Origin: Hyphomicrobiaceae bacterium
GTDB lineage: Bacteria > Pseudomonadota > Alphaproteobacteria > Rhizobiales > Hyphomicrobiaceae
Direction of reading: 5' to 3'
Assembly (NCBI GenBank): GCA_020638035.1
Contig: JACKJI010000002.1
Span: 248,001 to 312,000, forward strand
Length of the DNA: 64,000 bases
Notes under the pieces: generated by a model
The model's input: only the letters and a program-made list of their open reading frames with translations
Told to the model about the DNA's origin: nothing
The model's database searches: none
Translations under genes and position numbers: made by a program
Part shown: positions 53,142 to 63,186 of the stretch, in pieces
How positions within the stretch are numbered: the first letter of the stretch is position 1
Layout of the letters: each line of letters begins with the position of its first letter

Positions 53142-55415
53142 TTACTTCAACGCATCCTGCCGCAGCAGTGGGGCTTCGAATTTTATTTTGACTCCGGCGT
53201 AGGCGGCGATGCCTGCCGTCTCATAACCGAATGCCTCCTGGTAGTCCTGATTCAGCAGGTTTTCGACGCGACCAAACAGCTCCAGACCCGGCCGCAGCTC
53301 ATAGGACGCCGCAACGCGCACCAGCCAATACTGATCGAGGCTAATCAACCGCTGGCCGAAGGGATCCACCTGCTCGAAAATACGATCGTAGTTGGTTCCA
53401 GTGTAGACGACGCCGAGAGTAGCCTCACCGCGTCCGTTATCGAAGCTGTAAGACAGATCCGCACGGGCAGTGTGAGGTGGACGGCGGATCTCGACAACGC
53501 CATCGGGATCTTCCGCATCAACGTAGGTATAAGCAAGGGTAATGCCCAGCCCTGGCGCCACGACCATGCGTGCCGACAATTCGACGCCGCGCCGTGTGCT
53601 TCGACCGGGTAGGTTTTCCGCCGTGAACAGTCCGCTCACCGGATCGAACGCGAAGCCGTTGATCTTGTCCGTCAGGTCCGCCTCGAAGTAAGTCACGTCG
53701 AGCAGCGCGCGTTTCGGGACCAGCGTGAACTCGATACCAGCATCCCAACCCTCGCTCCGCTCCGGCTGTAGATCGGCATTGGGCTTGAAGGTTCCGGGGA
53801 TGGAGCCAAACGTCTCAAACATGGTTGGCAGCTTGACGGCCGTACCATAGCTCGCGTGCGGGCGCATGCGCCATTCCGGAAGTAGCAGCGAAGCGGATGT
53901 GCGCCAGGTGGTGAAGTCGTCGAAGGTATCGTGGTCGTCGCGCCGCACGACGCCAGAAAGGAACAGGCGTTTAGCGATCTCCGCCCGGTATTCACCGGCA
54001 TAGGCGACGGCGTTACGCTCCCGCGTCACGCCGTCGGCCACCCCAAAGAAACCGAAATCCGAATTGGGCGTGAACGTCTCGCGCTCATGGCCAACGAACC
54101 CGGTGACGGAGTGCCGGAACATTCCTCCTGCCAGGTCGGGCAATTGCAGAACGCCGGTGTAATCGTATCGCGTCGCTGTGCTGTCGTTCTGGCTCGTGGA
54201 GAACAACCCGCGATCTTCGCGTGCGATGTCGGTGTGGCTCGCGCGAACGGTATGGGTCAGCGCTCCTCCGAACATCTCCCAGTCGAGTTTTCCCGAACCG
54301 ATCCACTGATTGTGGTCGAAGGTATTTGGCGCATCGAAGGCCGTCGAATATCGACCAGGGTTGCCGCCAAAGTCGTCATAGTCTCCAACACTGCGCTGAT
54401 TGCGCAGACTGAAATCTACGTTGATCCCGTCGATGAGCGTAGCACCTGCACGGACGTGGAACGTGGACAGGCGATTGCCGTCGTCCTCGTCGCCCTGCGG
54501 AGCCGTATTGAAACCGTCAGTGGCGCGGCGATGGTACGCGACAGATGCATACCCCCTTTCGTTGCCCCCCGATACGCGCCCTGAGATGTCACGGGTATTG
54601 AAGGCGCCATACTCTGCCGTGGCCACCGCGGTGAGCGGGCCACGCTCGCTACGGGTCACGATATTCACCACACCACCCAGCGCCTTCGAGCCATAGATGC
54701 CACTTTGAGGTCCGCGCAAAACCTCGATGCGCTCGATCCCGTCAGCTGACAGGCTGGAAAAATCAAATTCGCCGTCGGTTGGATCGTTGACCTCCACGCC
54801 ATCGATCAACACCAGGGTGTGATTTCCTTCCGCACCTCTGATACGAACCTGCGTCAGGCTGCCGAAGCTGCCCTGCGTCCCAACATGGACGCCGGGCAGG
54901 CTGCGCAGTGCATCTGCCGCGTGCCGGATTTGCTGGCCTTCGAGTTCCTTGGCCGTAACGACGGATACCGAAGTCCCCACTGCTTCGGCCGGCTGCCCCG
55001 TGCTGGACCTGATGCCAGCTGCATCACCATCTATGGACTGCCCGAAAGTATCGCCGGTCTGCTGTGCGGAAGCCGCGCCAGCGCTATCATCTGTCGATGA
55101 TTTCTTTTTCGCACTGCTGTTCGTTTTCTTTATCGGGGCAGTGGCCGTTGCGCTGTCATCGACCGCAGATTGGTTGCTCTTGGGCTTGACCTTCGGCTTT
55201 GCCAGCGTGCCGCCTTCGATCACCACCGGCGGCAGTGTCACGGCCTGAGACGTGGATTGCGCCAGTGCCCCACCTGACTGGGGCACCATGGCCGCGCTGC
55301 TCATAAGGCCCGCAATGATGGTGTTGCAGAGCATCCGCGACGGCCCGTGCCCCGCAAACGACTGCGCAATTTGCACCACTGCGTACCGCGATACGATTGT
55401 TCTGGAATGACGCAT
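53142..55415 (-). CDS. btuB: TonB-dependent vitamin B12 receptor BtuB
   Basis: 757 residues from ATG 55415 (GAGGGGAA upstream). The signal region ends in GGALAQ. A Lys/Ser/Asp-rich stretch (about 60-105) comes before the TonB box region GTSVSVVTAKELEGQQIRHA and the plug (LRSLPGVHVGTQGSFGSLTQ, RIRGAEGNHTLVLIDGVEVN, VLRGPQSGIYGSKALGGVVN). The barrel runs to the C-terminus (LLNQDYQEAFGYETAGIAAY), with 12 extra residues after the expected terminal aromatic. It imports cobalamin over the outer membrane. It is the first gene of the operon and lies behind the riboswitch. Confidence 0.9.
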   Translation of the reverse strand: MRHSRTIVSRYAVVQIAQSFAGHGPSRMLCNTIIAGLMSSAAMVPQSGGALAQSTSQAVTLPPVVIEGGTLAKPKVKPKSNQSAVDDSATATAPIKKTNSSAKKKSSTDDSAGAASAQQTGDTFGQSIDGDAAGIRSSTGQPAEAVGTSVSVVTAKELEGQQIRHAADALRSLPGVHVGTQGSFGSLTQVRIRGAEGNHTLVLIDGVEVNDPTDGEFDFSSLSADGIERIEVLRGPQSGIYGSKALGGVVNIVTRSERGPLTAVATAEYGAFNTRDISGRVSGGNERGYASVAYHRRATDGFNTAPQGDEDDGNRLSTFHVRAGATLIDGINVDFSLRNQRSVGDYDDFGGNPGRYSTAFDAPNTFDHNQWIGSGKLDWEMFGGALTHTVRASHTDIAREDRGLFSTSQNDSTATRYDYTGVLQLPDLAGGMFRHSVTGFVGHERETFTPNSDFGFFGVADGVTRERNAVAYAGEYRAEIAKRLFLSGVVRRDDHDTFDDFTTWRTSASLLLPEWRMRPHASYGTAVKLPTMFETFGSIPGTFKPNADLQPERSEGWDAGIEFTLVPKRALLDVTYFEADLTDKINGFAFDPVSGLFTAENLPGRSTRRGVELSARMVVAPGLGITLAYTYVDAEDPDGVVEIRRPPHTARADLSYSFDNGRGEATLGVVYTGTNYDRIFEQVDPFGQRLISLDQYWLVRVAASYELRPGLELFGRVENLLNQDYQEAFGYETAGIAAYAGVKIKFEAPLLRQDALK

Positions 55416-55644
55416 CAGTTCCCCTCGGTAACGACCTGAAGGGTGAAGCGCGCATGATGAGCCCACGCGCCCATCTCAACGCCTGATTGCCGCACGCGCA
55501 TGCGCGGACTTGCCCGAACGAGCATGTGCCATTTGTCAGGGGAATCCCGACTGCGGCCGACCCAGGATGCGCTTCACCGGTTGCACATCGGTCGCCACTA
55601 CGGGTGTAGTCCGCTCCCCAGCACGCCCCGCGCTGTGAATGGGC

Positions 55645-55850
55645 GACGTGTGCCGGCAGGTCTCCTGGCTCGCGGCTCGAGCGCCCGGCTTCAGCCTTCC
55701 CATCGCGGTGCCGTAGCATGCACGACAGTGGCATTAATGAAGCGAGCTTGCCGCTTACAGTTGCGGGGGCAGCCCCGGCTCTGGATGAGCGCACCTCGTG
55801 TTGTCCACGTGTGCGTATCCGCCCCGGGTTCCCTTTTCATCCGGTCAGAG
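55645..55850 (-). promoter_or_regulatory. cobalamin (adenosylcobalamin) riboswitch
   Basis: On the reverse strand, GGGAACCCGGG (5' part) leads to CCAGAGCCGGGGCTGCCCCC, GCAACTGTAAGCGG, GCCACTG, GATGGGAAGGCTGAAGCCGG and the 3' part CGAGCCAGGAGACCTGCCGG, which is the B12 box. All canonical parts of the aptamer are in order. It ends about 230 bases before the btuB start and would shut off btuBFCD when cobalamin is plentiful. The bases between hold no gene. Confidence 0.95.
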
Positions 55851-56065
55851 ATGTTCTTTCCGGAAACCAGCACACACTGACTTCACCCGACACAAATGCC
55901 AAGTCAACTGCGCTTTTCGGCCAGACTGATGCAAAAGCTGGCCCGTGTCGTGAGAATGCCTCAGGGCACGGGAGGCGGACGAAAGTCAGGTATCGATCTG
56001 CGGCGAAGCATCAGCGTGTCGCCGCAGCTCTTCAACGGGGCATCGACTGGGTGAGGGACACGCGC

Positions 56066-56560
56066 CTACTCGGTTGCCTCATCGAGAATTTTCTTCAGCA
56101 GCGTATTGATCTCGGCAAGCGCCGCCTGTGATCCGGCATCGCCACGGCTCGGCATCGCCTTGTAGCCCACCGTCACCTTGCCTTCCTCGCCAACGCGCTC
56201 GTACATGAAGACCGTGTAGGGGCACAGCCCGACATTGCCGGGATCCGCATCCATCATCATGCGCGACAACCGCGACGAGCAGAACGTGAAATACTCCGCA
56301 TCGACGTAAAGGTCGCCCGTAGCCCCGACGTCCTTGGCTGTGCGCTTGAGCATATCGCCGAGCCGGCCGTTGAAATCGATCGTCAAGCCCTGGTTGATGA
56401 TGGCGTTCTGCACATCGATGCGCACATCCGAATAGGCGCGCTCAACCGTGCGCGTGTGCAACGGATCGCCGCCATCCGCCGCGCGCGAGACTGAGACGCC
56501 GGCACCGCCCGCAAGCAGCAGAGCGAGCAGGTACGACATGAAGCGTGCAGTGCAAAACAT
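56066..56560 (-). CDS. secreted DUF302 domain protein
   Basis: 164 residues from ATG 56560, with GGGAGGA before it. A signal peptide (ARFMSYLLALLLAGGAGVSV, cleavage near SRAADG) distinguishes it from the cytoplasmic DUF302 protein at 35368. The DUF302-like part contains FCSSRLSRMMMDADPGNVGL, CPYTVFMYERVGEEGKVTVG and a helical end. Two cysteines (TFCSS, GLCPY) may form a disulfide. Periplasmic; role unknown. Confidence 0.78.
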   Translation of the reverse strand: MFCTARFMSYLLALLLAGGAGVSVSRAADGGDPLHTRTVERAYSDVRIDVQNAIINQGLTIDFNGRLGDMLKRTAKDVGATGDLYVDAEYFTFCSSRLSRMMMDADPGNVGLCPYTVFMYERVGEEGKVTVGYKAMPSRGDAGSQAALAEINTLLKKILDEATE

Positions 56561-56738
56561 GTAGTTCCTCCCGGTGACGGCATCGCTGCCCGAACCGCAG
56601 TCTGTGCCGCTGTTGTTACATTTCTGATGACAGATTAGAGCATGCCCGGACGAAATGTAGCGCGGTTCAGCGTGAAAAGCTTGTTTCAGAAATCGGTGCA
56701 CCTGCCGTCCAGCGTGTCTGCTCTCCAGGTCCGCGCGA

Positions 56739-56930
56739 TCAGAAGCAGAACAGCAGCCCCGACAGCGCCGCCAGGTCGAGGAACAGCGCATCGCCCCTCA
56801 CAACGGCAAGGTAAATGCCGCCGCCGACGACCAGGCCCACCAGGACAACGAGAGCCGTGCCAAAGCCCGCCGGTGCGCGGATCACGTCTGCGCTGCTCGT
56901 CTGATGTCCTTGTTCGCCGGTATCGCTCAC
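56739..56930 (-). CDS. small single-pass membrane protein
   Basis: 63 residues from a GTG at 56930. A polar N-terminus (SDTGEQGHQTSSADVIRAPA) precedes hydrophobic helices (FGTALVVLVGLVVGGGIYLA and LDLAALSGLLFCF). No strong ribosome site is seen. Composition and frame suggest a real small gene but no family was recognised. Confidence 0.5.
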   Translation of the reverse strand: MSDTGEQGHQTSSADVIRAPAGFGTALVVLVGLVVGGGIYLAVVRGDALFLDLAALSGLLFCF

Positions 56931-57086
56931 CGAAGATCTCGCTCATCACATGTTGTTGTGTCGCGGCCACCGCTCTCAGGACTGGGCATTGGTAAACGCG
57001 TTGCTCTTCAATCTTGCTGCATCGCGCTGCCAGCTCCGGTTGTGATGATACACCCGCCGGTGCGGCCCGCAACCAACCCGCCGACT

Positions 57087-58337
57087 TCACCCTCCGGCAC
57101 CGACGGCTGGGCGCGCCGACGCCTCACGGATCGGCCAGTTGAGGGCCGCGGCAAGCAAACCGAGCGCGACCGAGATCCACCACATCGCGTCGTAGCTTTG
57201 CAGCCGGTCGAACAGATAACCACCGAGCCAAGCCCCCAGGAACGCGCCCACCTGATGCGACAGGAACACGAAGCCGTAGAGCATCGTCATCCAGCGCGCG
57301 CCGAAGAACGTGGCGACGAGACCGCTCGTCAGCGGCACAGTCGACAACCACAAGATGCCGAGCACCCCGCTCAGCACGATCACCGTCGTTGGCGTGATCG
57401 GCAGGTAAAGGAATGCAAGGAACACGAAAGCGCGCCCGAAATAGATGAGCGACAGCCCAAACCGTTTCGGCAGCCGGCGGCCCCATTCGCCCGCAATATA
57501 GGTTCCAAGCAGGTTACCCAGTCCGACCACTGTCAGCGCAGCAACGGCGATACCCGGATCGAACCCCTTGTCGGCGACATAGGCAGGCAGATGCGTGCCG
57601 TAGAACACGACGTGGAACCCGCAGACGAAGAAACCGGCGTTGAGCAACCAGAAGCTCGGATATGAGAACGCTTCGCGCAGTGCGGCGCCGAGGTTCTGTG
57701 GTGCCTCGCCCTCGACCGGCGGCGGCCGGCCTCGCACAGCCAACGCCAGCACGAGCATCGAGGAAGCCGTCGCCGCGAGCACGAGCAGGCTTGCCCGCCA
57801 GCCGATCAGCGCCATCAAGAGGTGTGTGTAGGGCATCGCGATGAGAATGCCGACGCCCGACCCCATGCCGATCATGGCGATCGCCCGCGTGCGCAGCTCC
57901 GGCACCACCGCGCGCGCAGCCGCTCCCACCATCGCGTTGACGCCACAGCCGGCGACACCGAGACCGAGGAAAATGCCGGAAACTATGAGGTGCAGCTCTG
58001 TGCTTGCGCCATAGAGCATCAACAGCCCGGCTGTCGTTGCCAGCGCACCGAACACGGCGACACGCCCACTACCGTAACTGTCCGAGACGGCGCCAGTGAT
58101 TGGCGCGGCGACGCCCCAGACGATGTTGGCAATGGCGATGGCAAGCGCGAACACCTCGCGGCCGAGGCCTAGCGTATCGCTGACCGGCTTGAGGTAGAGC
58201 CCCATCACCTGCCGCAGCCCCATGCCGACGGCGGCGATCGTTGCCGCGGCCAGGATGATGAGCCACGCCGGCCGCACGGTTCGCCCGTCGCCGCTTCGGC
58301 TCTGTGTCGTTGCCGATTCCGGCCTCATGCATGCCAT
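57087..58337 (-). CDS. MFS transporter
   Basis: About 416 residues from ATG 58337; a second ATG three codons on is also possible. Twelve hydrophobic segments are visible. Motif A-like GAVSDSYGSGRVAVFGAL follows helix 2, and MIGMGSGVGILIAMPY and AGEWGRRLPKRFGLSLIYFG are in the second half. It resembles the oxalate/formate-type or CynX/NimT-type major facilitator proteins. Substrate unknown. The start lies about 140 bases after the metallophosphoesterase stop on the same strand. Confidence 0.87.
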   Translation of the reverse strand: MACMRPESATTQSRSGDGRTVRPAWLIILAAATIAAVGMGLRQVMGLYLKPVSDTLGLGREVFALAIAIANIVWGVAAPITGAVSDSYGSGRVAVFGALATTAGLLMLYGASTELHLIVSGIFLGLGVAGCGVNAMVGAAARAVVPELRTRAIAMIGMGSGVGILIAMPYTHLLMALIGWRASLLVLAATASSMLVLALAVRGRPPPVEGEAPQNLGAALREAFSYPSFWLLNAGFFVCGFHVVFYGTHLPAYVADKGFDPGIAVAALTVVGLGNLLGTYIAGEWGRRLPKRFGLSLIYFGRAFVFLAFLYLPITPTTVIVLSGVLGILWLSTVPLTSGLVATFFGARWMTMLYGFVFLSHQVGAFLGAWLGGYLFDRLQSYDAMWWISVALGLLAAALNWPIREASARPAVGAGG

Positions 58338-58476
58338 CCGTGTGTCATGTTCTTGCTCCAGCCCCGAAGCCGGTTCTCGGCCATGAGTAGGCGGGGTGAA
58401 TTCAACCCATTTTTCTGCGTCGTCTGATGCCCGGTCGTCCCACTGTCGATTTTGCGGCGTGCTGCGCGGTTGCTGT

Positions 58477-59415
58477 TCAGGTCGATTGCGCGTCCAGAAC
58501 GTGTCGGTCCAGGTCGACCACAGGGCCATCGGGCGTCTTGGACCCGCGCCCTGTAATCTCGATCGACCAATCTTCGTCCACCCGCCGCACGCGAACCAGG
58601 TTGTAGCGGCCGAGCGGCTCATCCTTGTGCCGCCGCCCGGCCGAGCCCGATGCAATGCCGACCACCGGGATCCTGCCCACTGGCCCGTCGCCGTGATTCA
58701 CCATGTCACGGTGGTTGTGCCCATGCAGCACAAGCTCGGCGCCCGACTGCGCCAACACGTCGGCCAGCGCTGCCGCATCCGTGAGCGCCCTCGACTTTGG
58801 TGCCAGACCCGGCAGCGGCGGATGATGGATGAGCACGATGCGTGCGAGCCCTTGCGCACGCAGTGCTCCGAGCACGCGCGCCAGCGCCGCCAGTTGCTGT
58901 CGCCCGACACATCCGGACGCAACGAACGGCCGCGTCTCAACCGCAGAATTCACGCCCACGAGCGCTACGCTCCCGATACGCCGCACATAGGGAAAGCCCA
59001 TGTCCGTTTCCGCCACGCCAGGGATGCCGGCACCAAACTCGTCCGAAGTCATGTACTCGCGCCAGAGCCCGACTCCGGGATGGCCGCCGATCCGCGTATA
59101 GATGTCGTGGTTGCCCGGCACCACGCTGACCATCTCCGGCGGTCCGACACGTCCGAGCCAGTCGCGTGCGGCGGCGTACTCTCCGGGCAGTCCGATGTTG
59201 CAAAGGTCACCGGTCACTGCGACGTGGTGCGGTCGCGTTGCCAGCATGTCGGCGACAAGCCGGTCGGCCACCTCTGCGCGGTGCACGTGCTTGCGCCCGC
59301 GATGCCAATTCATCAGGCCGAGCGTGCGCTTGATGTTGAGATGGCGGGGGGCAAGCCCGGCCAGCGGCGTGATGTGCACATCCGAGATGTGCGCGATTAT
59401 GATTGAATTGGGCAT
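58477..59415 (-). CDS. metallophosphoesterase (calcineurin-like)
   Basis: 312 residues. Full motif set: IAHISDVHI (D..H), VTGDLCNIG (GD), VVPGNHDIYT (GNHD), LIHHPPLPG and LHGHNHRD (GHNH). These bind two metal ions and cut phosphoester bonds. Related proteins act on cyclic nucleotides or lipid A precursors; the substrate here is unknown. It is divergent from the NUDIX gene. Confidence 0.9.
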   Translation of the reverse strand: MPNSIIIAHISDVHITPLAGLAPRHLNIKRTLGLMNWHRGRKHVHRAEVADRLVADMLATRPHHVAVTGDLCNIGLPGEYAAARDWLGRVGPPEMVSVVPGNHDIYTRIGGHPGVGLWREYMTSDEFGAGIPGVAETDMGFPYVRRIGSVALVGVNSAVETRPFVASGCVGRQQLAALARVLGALRAQGLARIVLIHHPPLPGLAPKSRALTDAAALADVLAQSGAELVLHGHNHRDMVNHGDGPVGRIPVVGIASGSAGRRHKDEPLGRYNLVRVRRVDEDWSIEITGRGSKTPDGPVVDLDRHVLDAQST

Positions 59416-59536
59416 GAGGTCCTCGGCCGGATGCCCTTATTAGCCGCCGCCCCGGCGCATGGCCAGCAGTGGCGGCTTGCCAGCCTCGCCTTGATCGATC
59501 AAACAGACGAGGTGTCGACGGACGAAGGAGCGCGGC

Positions 59537-59998
59537 GTGCCCATCGGTAAACTCGTCACCAGAGGGTTGCAGCGCTACTGGCGGCTCTCGCGCGGCTTGA
59601 CGCTCGGCGCCCAAGGTGCGGTGATCGACGCGGACGGCCGCTTCCTGCTGATCCGCCACACCTATCGGCCGGGCTGGCATTTCCCTGGCGGTGGCGTAGA
59701 GAAACGGGAGACGGTGGAGGAAGCGCTGCTCCGCGAGCTGTCGGAGGAAACCGGGGTCATGCCAGAGGCGGCGCCCGAGCTGTTCGGCATCTATGCCAAT
59801 TTCAAATCATTTCCCGGCGACCACATAGCCCTCTTTGTGCTGCGCGCCTGGCGACAGCCTGTCGTACCCCGCCCCAACATGGAAATCGCCGAGCAGAAGT
59901 TCTTTCCGCCTGCTGATCTGCCCGACGACATCCACCCGCCGACACGTCGACGGATCGCCGAGATCCTGGGCACCGCCGCGCGCACGCCCGTGTGGTAG
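59537..59998 (+). CDS. NUDIX hydrolase
   Basis: 153 residues from a GTG at 59537 (GAAGGAG six bases upstream). The Nudix box GX5EX7REUXEEXGU is exact: residues 52-74, G-G-V-E-K-R-E...R-E-L-S-E-E-T-G-V. It hydrolyses a nucleoside diphosphate linked to another group; the substrate is unknown. A GNAT gene begins about 200 bases downstream. Confidence 0.92.
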   Translation: MPIGKLVTRGLQRYWRLSRGLTLGAQGAVIDADGRFLLIRHTYRPGWHFPGGGVEKRETVEEALLRELSEETGVMPEAAPELFGIYANFKSFPGDHIALFVLRAWRQPVVPRPNMEIAEQKFFPPADLPDDIHPPTRRRIAEILGTAARTPVW

Positions 59999-60193
59999 TC
60001 ACGGAGGCTGCGCAGTTCGCCATCGTGGCCCGCCATTCCCCTGGACCCGCCCCCACCCGCATGCTATGCGCCTGCCGCCTCGCCGCGCTCGGCACCGTCG
60101 CGCAGCAGCAGGCTCCACGTTTCCGCCACGGCGCCCGTCTCGCATCTCGCCAGGCACGCATCGAAGGCACCTTTATCGAAGGCCCTTGGCGCC

Positions 60194-60709
60194 ATGTCAT
60201 GCGATCCGCCACAGTCCCGCGAGCTTCGCATCCGCCCAGTCGAAGCGGATGATCTTGCGGCGATCTCCGTGTTGCACCGCGCCGCCTTCGGTCCGGGCCG
60301 TTACGCGCGTACCGCCTATCGGGTGCGCGAAGGGACTGCGGCCTTCACGCCCCACTGCCGCGTTGCCCATCTGGGCGACCGGCTCGTCGCCGCACTCCGC
60401 ATGACACCAATCACGATCGGGGGCAGCCCTGGCGCCGTGCTGCTCGGCCCCGTCGCCGTCGATCCCGAGCTGAAGGGTGTCGGCTACGGCAAAACGCTGA
60501 TCGCGCGTGCGCTTGAGGACGCCGCGACGAGCGGCTTCCGGCTCGTGCTGCTGGTCGGCGACATGCCTTACTACGGTCGCTTCGGTTTCGTGCCGGTACC
60601 GGCCGGCCAGATCGCCATGCCGGGCCCTGTGGCTCCCCATCGCCTTCTTGCGCGCGAACTCGTCGAAGGGGCGCTTGCCGGCTATCGCGGTCAAGTCGCC
60701 ACGGCGTGA
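60194..60709 (+). CDS. GNAT family N-acetyltransferase (YhbS-like)
   Basis: 171 residues. N-terminal ELRIRPVEADDLAAISVLHR, the acetyl-CoA loop LKGVGYGKTLIARAL near residue 95 (preceded by LLGPVAVDPE) and VGDMPYYGRFGFVPVPAG follow the YhbS/GNAT plan. The conserved YYGRFGF and VGD give the family. Function of YhbS-type enzymes is not settled. It converges on trkH. Confidence 0.87.
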   Translation: MSCDPPQSRELRIRPVEADDLAAISVLHRAAFGPGRYARTAYRVREGTAAFTPHCRVAHLGDRLVAALRMTPITIGGSPGAVLLGPVAVDPELKGVGYGKTLIARALEDAATSGFRLVLLVGDMPYYGRFGFVPVPAGQIAMPGPVAPHRLLARELVEGALAGYRGQVATA

Positions 60710-60724
60710 GTGACGCCGTCAGTA

Positions 60725-62170
60725 TCAGAGGCGCCAGAACTCCGGCCTCAATAGCACCAGCACCGTGAAGAGCTCGAGCCGGCCGAGCAACATTGCGAAC
60801 GCCAGCACCCATTTCGCCGGTGCCGGCAGCGGCGCGAAGTTGCCAGACGGACCGACGATCTCGCCAAGCCCCGGACCGACGTTGCCGATCGCTTGTGCCG
60901 CGGACGACAGCGCCGTCGTGAGATCGAGCCCCATGCCGGCGAGCAGCACCGTGAAGATGCCGACCGTCGCCATGTAGATCGCCAGAAACGCGACGACCGA
61001 AAAGGGCACGTCCGCGGGCAGCCGCCGCCCGTTATAGGACAGCGTGACAATGCGGTTGGGCGTGATGAGGTGCGTGAAGTGCCGCCGCGTCAGGAGACCC
61101 GCCACCTGCAGCCGGTAGATCTTGATTGCGCCTGCCGTCGAGCCTGAGCATCCGCCGACGAAGGTCAGCAGGAAGAACACGCCGATCGCGAACGTGCCCC
61201 ACAGCGTGTAGTCGTCGCTGGCAAAGCCCGTCGTCGTCACGATCGAAGTCACATTGAAGGCCGACAGCCGCACCGCGTTGTGGAATTCGATGCCGCGCGT
61301 CGCCGACAGCCACACCGCGAGCACGAGCGTCAAAACGGCGATGAAGGATAGGAACCCTCGCACCTGCTCGTCGTACCACAGCTCCCTGACGCCGCCACGC
61401 AGCGCCTGGATCATCACCACGAACGGCAGCGCGCCTGCCAGCATGAAAAAAGTCCCGGCCCACTCGATCGCCGGCGAGTTGAAGAACTTGAACGACAGGT
61501 CGTGCGTCGAGAAGCCGCCGGTCGCGAGTGTCGCCATCGAATGGCAGATCGCATCGAACATCGACATGCCGAGCAGGCCATAGACGACCGCGCACAGGAA
61601 GATGAGACCGATGTAGACTCCCGCCGTCGCCGACACGAGTTCGAGAGCGCGAGGAACGATCTTTTCCGACTTGTCCGAGCTTTCGGTGTGGAAGAGCTGC
61701 ATGCCGCCAACACGCAGGTACGGCAGCACGAGCAAGGCCATAACGACGATGCCGATGCCGCCGATGCCGTTGAGCAGCGCACGCCACAGGAGCACACCGC
61801 GCGGCAACACGTCGAGCTTGGTGAGCACCGTCGAGCCGGTCGTCGTCAGCCCGGACATGGTTTCAAAAAATGCGTCGGTGTAGCTGATGCCGACGCCGAT
61901 GAAGGGTATGGCTGCGAACCCGCACAACACGATCCAGCTTAGTGTCGTCAGCAGAAAGGCGTCCTTCACGCCGAGCTGTACCTGACGTTCGTCATACGTC
62001 ACGAGCACGAACAGGCCGCCGATAATGAACGTGAACACAGCCGCGACAAAGAAGGCGCGCCAGTCGCTGTTGCCGTCGGCGAGATCGACCAGTGCCGGCA
62101 GCAGCATGGTGGCCGACAGGATCGCGAGCATCAGACCGATGGCGAACACTATGGGGCGGATATGAATCAT
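60725..62170 (-). CDS. trkH: TrkH potassium uptake protein
   Basis: 481 residues, the usual TrkH length, with ten membrane helices and four pore loops: SGLTTTGSTVL, ATLATGGFSTH, TSIVTTTGFASD and QAIGNVGPGLGE. The glycines in these loops form the K+ filter. It is a K+ channel-like transporter gated by TrkA, whose gene is not in the window. Start ATG at 62170. Two inverted repeats lie upstream (see 62171-63186). Confidence 0.93.
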   Translation of the reverse strand: MIHIRPIVFAIGLMLAILSATMLLPALVDLADGNSDWRAFFVAAVFTFIIGGLFVLVTYDERQVQLGVKDAFLLTTLSWIVLCGFAAIPFIGVGISYTDAFFETMSGLTTTGSTVLTKLDVLPRGVLLWRALLNGIGGIGIVVMALLVLPYLRVGGMQLFHTESSDKSEKIVPRALELVSATAGVYIGLIFLCAVVYGLLGMSMFDAICHSMATLATGGFSTHDLSFKFFNSPAIEWAGTFFMLAGALPFVVMIQALRGGVRELWYDEQVRGFLSFIAVLTLVLAVWLSATRGIEFHNAVRLSAFNVTSIVTTTGFASDDYTLWGTFAIGVFFLLTFVGGCSGSTAGAIKIYRLQVAGLLTRRHFTHLITPNRIVTLSYNGRRLPADVPFSVVAFLAIYMATVGIFTVLLAGMGLDLTTALSSAAQAIGNVGPGLGEIVGPSGNFAPLPAPAKWVLAFAMLLGRLELFTVLVLLRPEFWRL

Positions 62171-63186
62171 CAGCTAAGCGGCTCGGGCCGACCTGATCTG
62201 GGGGCGCCGCAAAGACGCCGCGATGCGCCACCGTCGGGCGGCAAAGAAGGTCGGCGCACCGGTGCGCCGGCTATGAGGTCGGCGGGCCGTTTAGCGCCGA
62301 TCACGCAGCAGGGACAGAGGACGTCTACGGGCAGGGTTGACATGGTCACCCGGCCGCCGATGCCGGCAACCCTGCCAACAAAAGAACCAACCGATTGATA
62401 TAGCGATATTTTCAATGACGAATTTCATTCATGCCGACCAACCGAACCCTGCATTTTCGGTCGACCGTTTCCATCAGACATGCGCCCAGCGCATGGCCCT
62501 ATGTACGAGTTGATGGCGAGCCACCAAGAACCGACCTAGGGTCCGGACCCAAAGTCTCCGCTCTGACATCACACACGGTCAACGACACACGTGACCACGA
62601 AAAACGCCAGCAGCTGTTTCCAACACGCCTTGCTCACGCTGGCTGCGTTTTTCCTCGTCTTGGTGGTGGCGAGTTTTGATCGGCCGCTGAATTTCCCTGC
62701 GGCGCACCCTGCCCAGTCGATCGGTTTCGCATCCTTGGACGGTGCCGCCTCGGTCGCGCGCACGAAAGCGCCGCCCGCCCACCAACTCGGTGTGCCACAA
62801 CGCCACGATGCCGTGCTGCGGCCAATCGGCGCCGCCGAATTGGCTGAGCGCACACGGCACAATCCGTCCTCCAGCCGCGATGAACGAACGACAGAGCACG
62901 AGCATGTGCTGTGTCATCTTGTGCCTGCGCTCGTCGGACCATTGCCTCGCGAGCGCCGCGCAACAGCGCCTTCAACAGCGGCGCCCTGCGACCGCGAAGC
63001 CCACACCGCATATCGCCCGCGTGGACCTCCCGACGCCTGAGCGCTCGCTTCATCGCTGACCGCGACCGCGTCGTGCTTTTCGCACACCGGATTGTGCGTG
63101 CGCCATTCCGCCTAACAAGCCTCATCGATATCCCGCTGCAGCGGACGCCACTTGCGTGCGTCGCGCAGCCCAACAGGACAACTGCC
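62171..63186. other. long region without a clear gene, two inverted repeats
   Basis: About 1 kb. An 18-bp perfect palindrome CGGCGCACCGGTGCGCCG lies at 62252-62269 and a 10-bp inverted repeat GGCAGGGTTG...CAACCCTGCC at 62330-62376, both upstream of trkH. A GTG-started frame at 62591-63040 has a hydrophobic start (HALLTLAAFFLVLVVAS) but then turns low in complexity; I give it only about 0.25 as a gene. Nothing else was found. Confidence 0.45.
62539..62550. repeat. GGGTCCGGACCC palindrome, third copy
   Basis: The 12-bp core is perfect and is preceded by CTA, as in the copies at 8298 and 30480; the right flank AAAG breaks the outer arms. Unlike the other two it does not end a clear gene. Confidence 0.6.

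Noticed and set aside
62591..63040. 150-codon forward frame with a hydrophobic start
   Set aside because: After the first 35 residues the composition looks non-coding, and overlapping reverse frames are equally open; not strong enough to call.
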